Origin: Chloroflexota bacterium
GTDB lineage: Bacteria; Chloroflexota; Anaerolineae; Aggregatilineales; Phototrophicaceae
Length of the DNA stretch: 10,640 bases
Direction of reading: 5' to 3'
Assembly: GCA_023430545.1 (NCBI GenBank)
Contig: JAEZAF010000002.1
Coordinates: forward strand, 1 to 10,640
Below are positions 5,883-10,640 of the stretch, in pieces. The translations under genes were made by a program, and so were the position numbers. Position 1 is the first letter of the stretch, and the number at the start of each line of letters is the position of its first letter. Under the pieces are notes generated by a model. It had not been told where the DNA came from, made no database searches, and worked only from the letters and a program-made list of their open reading frames with translations.

Positions 5883-7346
5883 TTAGTTCGTCACCCGCCA
5901 GACGGTACCGTCGGCGCGATCTTCCAGCACCACACCCGCACGCGCCAGTTCATCCCGAATCCGGTCTGACTCCGCGTAGTTCTTATCCTTGCGGGCACGC
6001 GCACGCATATCGATCAGCAGTTCGATCAGGGCCGCTTCGCGCTTGCCATCACTGGATGCTGTGCTGTCCGCCGAGGGGATGATCCCCAGCACCTGTCCAC
6101 CGAGTTGGGTATACAGGTCATTGATGGCGCTCAGGGTGTTCATCCCGACGGTCATATCGCTGTTCAGCAGGGTGTTGACATCGCGTGTCAGCTCCTGAAG
6201 TACGGCAATCGCCTTCGGCGCGTTGAAGTCATCATCCATTACCAGCTTGAATTCATTCCGTGCAGCTTCCAGTCGTTCGGAGAAGCCGCTGCCATCGTCA
6301 CCTTCCGGTGCGCTGCCCATCATCTGCCGTGTGAGCCGGACGGCATTATTCAGCCGTTCCCATCCTGCGGCTGCCGCGCCAAGCGACTCTTCGCCGTAAG
6401 TCACCGGGCTGCTGTAATGGGCGCTGAGCAGGAAAGAGCGAATCACTTCCGGACGCTGCATGTCCAGTGCCTGCTTCACCGTCACCGAGTTGCCGAGGCT
6501 CTTGCTCATCTTCACCGGGATACCGTCTTCGCCGACGATGTTCAGGCTGCCGACCAGAATCCAGTAATTGGCGAACCTGGCATCATTGGCGCATTCCGAC
6601 TGTGCGATCTCCGACTCGTTGTGCGGGAAGATATTCTCAATCCCGCCGCCGTGAATGTCGAACGTGTCGCCCAGATACTTCTTCGCCATTGCCGAGCATT
6701 CGATATGCCAGCCGGGGAAGCCTTCACCCCACGGGCTGTCCCACCGCATGATATGTTCCGGTTCGGCACGCTTCCACAGTGCGAAGTCCTCAGGATGACG
6801 CTTTTCGCCGCGTACTTCGATCCGTTTGCCGCTTTCGGCTTTCTCCAGCCGCCGGTTCGAGAGCTTCCCGTAATCCTGATCCGTCGTGACATCGAAGTAG
6901 ACACTGCCATTGGCTTCGTAGGCGTGACCCTTCGATAGCAGCGTCTCGATCATCTTGATCTGCTCCGGGATGTGCCCGCTGGCGCGTGGTGAGATGTCTG
7001 GCCGCTGGATGCCGAGCGCGTCCATATCATCGAAGTAGCTGCGCGTATAGTATTCCACAATCTGCATCGGCTTGGCCTGAAGCTGATGCGCTTTCTTCAG
7101 GATGCGATCCTCGCCGGTCTCCAGCAGATGCCCCACGTCCGTCAGGTTCTGGACGTAAAGCACATCATATCCACTGTAGCGCAGCCACCGTGTGATCACA
7201 TCGAATGAAACATAGGTCTTGCCGTGCCCGATGTGGGCATAGTCCTGTACGGTTGGCCCGCAGACATACATGCTGACGCGGCCTTCCGTCAGCGGGACGA
7301 ATGTCTGCTTTTCGCGACCCAGTACATTAAAGATTTGTAGGCTCAT
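5883..7346 (-). CDS. cysS: Cysteinyl-tRNA synthetase
   Basis: This class I aminoacyl-tRNA synthetase charges tRNA-Cys in the cytoplasm. The 487-residue protein is slightly longer than the E. coli enzyme. It shows CGPTVQDYAHIGHGKT with the HIGH signature at residues 38-41 and the KMSKS loop at 279-283 (VKMSKSLGNS). Zinc ligands aligned to E. coli are Cys29, Cys217 (in WHIECSAM), His242 and Glu246. The usual FPHHENE reads FPHNESE here, which keeps the ligand His and Glu. The C-terminal region (RARARKDKNYAESDRIRDEL, then VLEDRADGTVWR) is the typical tRNA-anticodon-binding end. The ATG at 7346 has GGAAAA about six bases upstream. It heads a probable operon with rlmB. Confidence 0.97.
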   Translation of the reverse strand: MSLQIFNVLGREKQTFVPLTEGRVSMYVCGPTVQDYAHIGHGKTYVSFDVITRWLRYSGYDVLYVQNLTDVGHLLETGEDRILKKAHQLQAKPMQIVEYYTRSYFDDMDALGIQRPDISPRASGHIPEQIKMIETLLSKGHAYEANGSVYFDVTTDQDYGKLSNRRLEKAESGKRIEVRGEKRHPEDFALWKRAEPEHIMRWDSPWGEGFPGWHIECSAMAKKYLGDTFDIHGGGIENIFPHNESEIAQSECANDARFANYWILVGSLNIVGEDGIPVKMSKSLGNSVTVKQALDMQRPEVIRSFLLSAHYSSPVTYGEESLGAAAAGWERLNNAVRLTRQMMGSAPEGDDGSGFSERLEAARNEFKLVMDDDFNAPKAIAVLQELTRDVNTLLNSDMTVGMNTLSAINDLYTQLGGQVLGIIPSADSTASSDGKREAALIELLIDMRARARKDKNYAESDRIRDELARAGVVLEDRADGTVWRVTN

Positions 7347-7448
7347 GGCGTTTTCCGGTAACTGATTTCACAAATGCAGGGGTTTCGACGCTTTAACGAT
7401 CTCAGATCTTAGTGCGATTTCGACGGCTGTTGGAACAACTATGGCACC

Positions 7449-7477
7449 ATTGTAACGTTTGTCCCGTCAGGCGTACA
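7449..7477 (-). promoter_or_regulatory. Candidate promoter for cysS-rlmB
   Basis: On the minus strand TACAAT (7454 down to 7449) is a good -10, with a weak -35 TGTACG 17 bases upstream (7477 down to 7472). The predicted start lies near 7442, giving a leader of about 95 bases before the cysS ATG. The motif is weaker than the miaB promoter, which shares the same GTTACAATG core. Confidence 0.4.
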
Positions 7478-7512
7478 GTTAAACAGGGAAATTGGTGACT
7501 GTACCTTCCTGG

Positions 7513-7543
7513 TGACCGCCTGCTGACCGCCTTCGACCGACCA
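7513..7543. repeat. Short tandem repeat, 11-base period, upstream of cysS
   Basis: TGACCGCCT occurs at 7513-7521 and again at 7524-7532, followed by a weaker third unit (GACCGACCAG). The 11-base period is about one helical turn. It sits some 60-90 bases upstream of the proposed cysS -10 box, a position that would suit an activator site, but it may be chance. Confidence 0.4.
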
Positions 7544-7564
7544 GCCGATCTGTGAAATCAGGAA

Positions 7565-7590
7565 AACCCCGCAGGGACTTCTGCGGGGTT
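7565..7590 (-). terminator. Intrinsic terminator of the V4R gene
   Basis: AACCCCGCAG (7565-7574) and CTGCGGGGTT (7581-7590) form a perfect ten-pair, GC-rich stem with a six-base loop. On the minus strand the stem runs into GGGGTTTTCC, giving a four-T tail. It lies 80 bases after the V4R gene stop, so it should end that transcript before cysS. Confidence 0.8.
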
Positions 7591-7669
7591 GGCTGACTTC
7601 AGACTGATCAGTCAGGACGTTTTCACATAACCCTGTCTGATATCGTTGCTGAATGGTCTGATATTCGAA

Positions 7670-8308
7670 TTAGCTGATCGGTTCTTTGTAGATGATATAA
7701 CGACCGATGTCATCGCCCTTTGCGATACAGGTCGCCATATCCACCTTGAACTCATGGCCGCTGGAGACCCAGCGCAGGCCTTCCTGAAGCAGACCCTGAC
7801 CGACGAAGCACACCGGGCGATCTGCTTCACGCTTCCAGCACATCGGGCAGCGCTCCAGCGTGTAGATGATACGGTCGGTGCCTTCTTCATACACGTTCGA
7901 GATCTGATCCGAGAACTGGTTGAAGATGTTCGCCATCGCAGGCAGCCCGATCTTGAGCTTGGCATTCAGTGGCAGCACCTTGAAGGCAAGGTCACCCACA
8001 CCCGCCAGCGCACCGAAGCCGCGCAGCGCATCCGCGAAGGTTGCACGTCCGGCGCGAAGTGCCAGCCCGCGTCCACCGCGTGGACCGTACATTTCTTCCA
8101 GCGCGATATTCAGCGCCGTAAAATCTGCAAAGTCAAAGCCTTTTTCAAGGTTATCAGGGGGTAAATTGCCGACGATATCGCTCAGGCCGGCCAGGTTCAG
8201 AATGGCGTTCAGACCATTCGTCCCCATGATTTCTTCCATCGCCTCAATAGTGATGCGGGCGAATTTGTTCGGGTAATAGTAGCCACTTTTTTCTCGTGGG
8301 GCCGTCAT
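7670..8308 (-). CDS. V4R-domain (4-vinyl reductase-like) small-molecule-binding protein
   Basis: This predicted cytoplasmic protein of 212 residues has no signal peptide or membrane segments. The C-terminal part (about 145-210) matches the V4R domain, known from BchJ and archaeal regulators and thought to bind hydrocarbons and zinc. Visible are RCPMCWKR (Cys154, Cys157), Cys167 followed by FVGQGLLQEGL, then GHEFKVDMATC (Cys194) and GRYIIYKEP. The N-terminal half (ITIEAMEEIMGTNGLNAILNLAGL...) is a helical region usual for stand-alone V4R proteins. The ATG at 8308 has an excellent GGAGGA six bases upstream. The gene is monocistronic, with its own promoter and terminator. The family assignment rests on motif recognition. 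No enzyme activity is implied, and neighbours give no hint of pathway. Confidence 0.75.
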   Translation of the reverse strand: MTAPREKSGYYYPNKFARITIEAMEEIMGTNGLNAILNLAGLSDIVGNLPPDNLEKGFDFADFTALNIALEEMYGPRGGRGLALRAGRATFADALRGFGALAGVGDLAFKVLPLNAKLKIGLPAMANIFNQFSDQISNVYEEGTDRIIYTLERCPMCWKREADRPVCFVGQGLLQEGLRWVSSGHEFKVDMATCIAKGDDIGRYIIYKEPIS

Positions 8309-8500
8309 GCAGAGTCCTCCAATTGGCGAGTGATACCAACCGTGAATACCGGCTCAAACGCGGTTTATGCGCCTAAATCAATGTTTCTTAATCATGCTCA
8401 TGTTTCAGGCGGATGTATACAGGTATTTCCAACAGGTGCTTTTCCAGGGGAAACGGCCCGATGCGAAATCGCCCAATGAGCGCAGATACTAACTTTTAGC

Positions 8501-8530
8501 AGTATATCAAAAAAGTATGCCCTTGCCCAA
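8501..8530 (-). promoter_or_regulatory. Promoter of the V4R gene
   Basis: On the minus strand TTGGGC (8530-8525) and TATACT (8506-8501) are separated by 18 bases. The -10 matches consensus at five of six positions and is preceded by TGA, giving an extended -10. The predicted start near 8494 leaves an unusually long leader of about 185 bases. Confidence 0.55.
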
Positions 8531-8635
8531 TTAAGGCATTTGAGAAATTTACGAGACAAACGCTACAGGTGGTTAACTTACTGCTGTTCACACAGAACCG
8601 GGTGGATCGATCCTCTGCGACAGGCGAAAAATAAA

Positions 8636-8669
8636 GGGACACGGTCATGCAGTCGCATCTCCGTGTCCC
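8636..8669 (-). terminator. Intrinsic terminator of miaB, built from the GGGACACGG repeat
   Basis: GGGACACGG (8636-8644) pairs perfectly with CCGTGTCCC (8661-8669). An inner ATGC/GCAT stem closes on AGTC, so the whole forms one long hairpin with a small internal loop. On the minus strand it is followed directly by TTTATTTTT, a good T-tract. It begins 17 bases after the miaB stop. The stem sequence is the same as in the two repeats at 10200 and 10443. Confidence 0.85.
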
Positions 8670-8686
8670 GGATGTTGAGTGAAGAC

Positions 8687-10069
<1,383 letters not shown>

Positions 10070-10098
10070 GATGATTTTTCCGTCTTTTGCATGAGGTC

Positions 10099-10127
10099 AT
10101 TGTAACGAAGCCCACCGAGAGCGTCAA
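10099..10127 (-). promoter_or_regulatory. Sigma-70-type promoter of miaB
   Basis: On the minus strand TTGACG (10127-10122) and TACAAT (10104-10099) are exactly 17 bases apart, each matching consensus at five of six positions. The predicted start near 10092 gives a leader of about 23 bases. This is the clearest promoter in the window. Confidence 0.8.
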
Positions 10128-10196
10128 TTGCGCTGCCATGTTAGCCTTACAGAAAGACGTATTTGCTGAACTTTGCCGGCATAACGTTTGTTGTTC

Positions 10197-10222
10197 GTAG
10201 GGACACGGCATGCCGTGTCCGC
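10197..10222. repeat. GTAGGGACACGG palindromic repeat, copy 1
   Basis: Positions 10201-10220 are a perfect 20-base palindrome (GGACACGGCA and its complement). The ends GTAG on the left and GC on the right are shared with copy 2 at 10440-10481, so identity extends beyond the palindrome. This marks a dispersed repeat family rather than a chance hairpin. Confidence 0.75.
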
Positions 10223-10304
10223 ATTATGGGATTTAACTTCTGATATAGAAGAGATCACAGCGCAGGAATTCGAGGAACTATGGGCTAAGCGATCCAAAGG
10301 CTAA
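10215..10304 (+). pseudogene. Possible short ORF or 3' remnant of a gene
   Basis: In this plus-strand frame the translation reads SALWDLTSDIEEITAQEF then EELWAKRSKG and a TAA stop. The composition is protein-like, with an acidic amphipathic stretch and a basic end. A terminator hairpin begins six bases after the stop, as for a real gene end. The only upstream starts are GTG at 10215 (inside the palindromic repeat) or TTGs at 10188 and 10191, none with a ribosome site; the frame is closed by TAA at 10182. It may be the tail of a gene disrupted at the repeat. I do not recognise the family. Confidence 0.3.
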
Positions 10305-10309
10305 AACAA

Positions 10310-10337
10310 AAAAGGACGACACGACGGTCGTCCTTTT
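10310..10337. terminator. Bidirectional intrinsic terminator
   Basis: AAAAGGACGAC (10310-10320) pairs with GTCGTCCTTTT (10327-10337) around a six-base loop. On the plus strand TTTT follows the GC stem. On the minus strand the tail is TTTTTTGTTTTAG, a strong T-tract. It could end a plus-strand transcript covering the ORF tail at 10304, or one entering from the right on the minus strand. Confidence 0.8.
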
Positions 10338-10403
10338 CGAATCGCCTGAAGCTGCGAATTGCCCTGACAGGATAATCAGCAGGACGTAGATCGCCACGAA
10401 CAC

Positions 10404-10420
10404 CCTCTGTCCCCCAGAGG
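10404..10420. repeat. Small hairpin CCTCTG / CAGAGG
   Basis: CCTCTG (10404-10409) and CAGAGG (10415-10420) form a six-pair stem with loop TCCCC. It has no T-tract and no known role. Confidence 0.3.
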
Positions 10421-10439
10421 TCGCATCTGGTGGATATGT

Positions 10440-10481
10440 GTAGGGACACGGCATGCAGAGCGAAGCGCCAACCGTGTCCGC
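10440..10481. repeat. GTAGGGACACGG palindromic repeat, copy 2 (expanded loop)
   Basis: GGACACGG (10444-10451) and CCGTGTCC (10472-10479) form an eight-pair stem. The 20-base interior starts with CATGC, as in copy 1, and then carries about 15 extra bases (agagcgaagcgccaa). Left flank TAG and right flank GC match copy 1, and the two copies are in the same orientation 243 bases apart. Confidence 0.7.
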
Positions 10482-10482
10482 T

Positions 10483-10508
10483 GATTGCCGCTACCGATTG
10501 CCGTCACC
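10483..10508. repeat. 13-base tandem repeat
   Basis: GATTGCCGCTACC (10483-10495) is followed directly by GATTGCCGTCACC (10496-10508), matching at 11 of 13 positions. It adjoins copy 2 of the palindromic repeat. The role is unknown; it could be a duplication or a paired binding site. Confidence 0.45.
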
Positions 10509-10564
10509 TCGAAAAATTCGGTCCACTTCGTTTGAAAATTCGAACCGCATAAACCGAACATGTG

Positions 10565-10573
10565 TGCTATGAT
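10565..10573 (+). promoter_or_regulatory. Candidate extended -10 near the right edge
   Basis: TGCTATGAT on the plus strand fits an extended -10 (TGnTATGAT, five of six matches). A TTGAAA lies at 10532-10537, but at 30 bases it is too far to be its -35. An ATG at 10608 opens a frame (MILCRHYATIP) that runs off the window without a ribosome site. This may be the start of a plus-strand gene beyond the edge. Confidence 0.3.
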
Positions 10574-10640
10574 ATTCAGTCTGGCAGCACCTGTCACGCA
10601 CTTTAACATGATCCTGTGTCGCCACTACGCCACCATCCCG

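Larger units (their letters stand above)
7347..7669. other. Intergenic region between the V4R gene and cysS (323 bases)
   Basis: No gene was found here. The right part holds the terminator of the V4R gene (7565-7590) and a 12-base palindrome, GACTGATCAGTC, at 7602-7613. The middle holds 11-base tandem repeats (7513-7543). The left part holds the presumed cysS promoter and a leader of about 95 bases. The leader has no T-box consensus (no AGGGTGG-ACCGCG block), so tRNA-sensing control of cysS is not supported. Confidence 0.6.
8309..8686. other. Intergenic region between miaB and the V4R gene (378 bases)
   Basis: No gene was found here. It holds the miaB terminator (8636-8669), a short palindrome GGATCGATCC (8604-8613), the V4R promoter (8501-8530) and a leader of about 185 bases before the V4R ATG. 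I recognised no riboswitch consensus in that leader. Confidence 0.6.
10070..10640. other. Long intergenic region upstream of miaB (571 bases)
   Basis: No confident gene was found here. From left to right it holds the miaB promoter (10099-10127), a perfect GGACACGG palindrome (10197-10222), a possible short ORF tail (10215-10304) and a bidirectional terminator (10310-10337). Next come a six-pair hairpin (10404-10420), a second GGACACGG repeat (10440-10481), a 13-base tandem repeat (10483-10508) and a possible plus-strand -10 near the right edge. A minus-strand open frame at 10376-10609 crosses the second repeat and looks spurious. Confidence 0.6.

Noticed and set aside
7347..7454. T-box riboswitch in the cysS leader
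   Set aside because: The leader lacks the conserved T-box sequence and a recognisable specifier stem, and no antiterminator/terminator pair lies just before the ATG.
10197..10481. CRISPR-like array from the two GGGACACGG repeats
   Set aside because: Only two copies 243 bases apart with different internal lengths, no regular spacers and no cas genes.
10376..10609. Minus-strand open frame of 77 codons with a terminator downstream
   Set aside because: It translates straight through the palindromic repeat and the tandem repeat, has no good ribosome site, and its composition (many Cys, Arg, Thr and Trp scattered) does not look like a protein.

Overview
This window reads as ordinary bacterial chromosome carrying mostly housekeeping genes, at moderately high GC. 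Eight of the nine confident genes lie on the minus strand. Protein style, the stand-alone V4R-domain protein and the palindromic intergenic repeats suggest a member of the Chloroflexota (Anaerolineae-like). That assignment is inference, since no rRNA or other marker gene is present. No CRISPR array, tRNA, rRNA, prophage or transposase gene was seen.

Layout, left to right. Positions 1-707 (-) hold the membrane-domain half of an ABC exporter that runs off the left edge. It diverges from a DMT/EamA transporter at 954-1931 (+) across a 246-base region containing a LacI-type palindrome. The convergent gap 1932-2217 carries a roughly 150-base nested inverted-repeat element and two hairpins. Then, all on the minus strand, come a solo MoxR-type AAA+ ATPase (2218-3177), uppS (3384-4217) and frr (4337-4894). 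These are followed by rlmB (5063-5833) and cysS (5883-7346), a V4R-domain protein (7670-8308) and miaB (8687-10069). The last 571 bases (10070-10640) contain no confident gene. They hold the miaB promoter, two copies of a GGGACACGG palindromic repeat, a strong bidirectional terminator, and a possible tiny ORF or gene remnant.

Transcription units inferred from the sequence: frr-uppS has a perfect TATAAT box in front of frr, cysS-rlmB has a 49-base gap, and miaB, the V4R gene and moxR each stand alone. miaB has a near-consensus promoter (TTGACG, 17 bases, TACAAT) and ends at a hairpin plus T-tract. That hairpin is built from the same GGGACACGG repeat seen twice upstream of the gene. The V4R gene has its own promoter, a strong Shine-Dalgarno and a strong intrinsic terminator.

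Functionally, cysS, rlmB, frr and miaB serve translation (tRNA charging, 23S rRNA methylation, ribosome recycling, tRNA modification). uppS makes the lipid carrier for cell-wall polymers. The other genes are two transporters, a chaperone-like ATPase and a small-molecule-binding domain protein. I found no convincing undescribed multi-gene system. The most interesting material is the non-coding repeats and their apparent use as transcription terminators.
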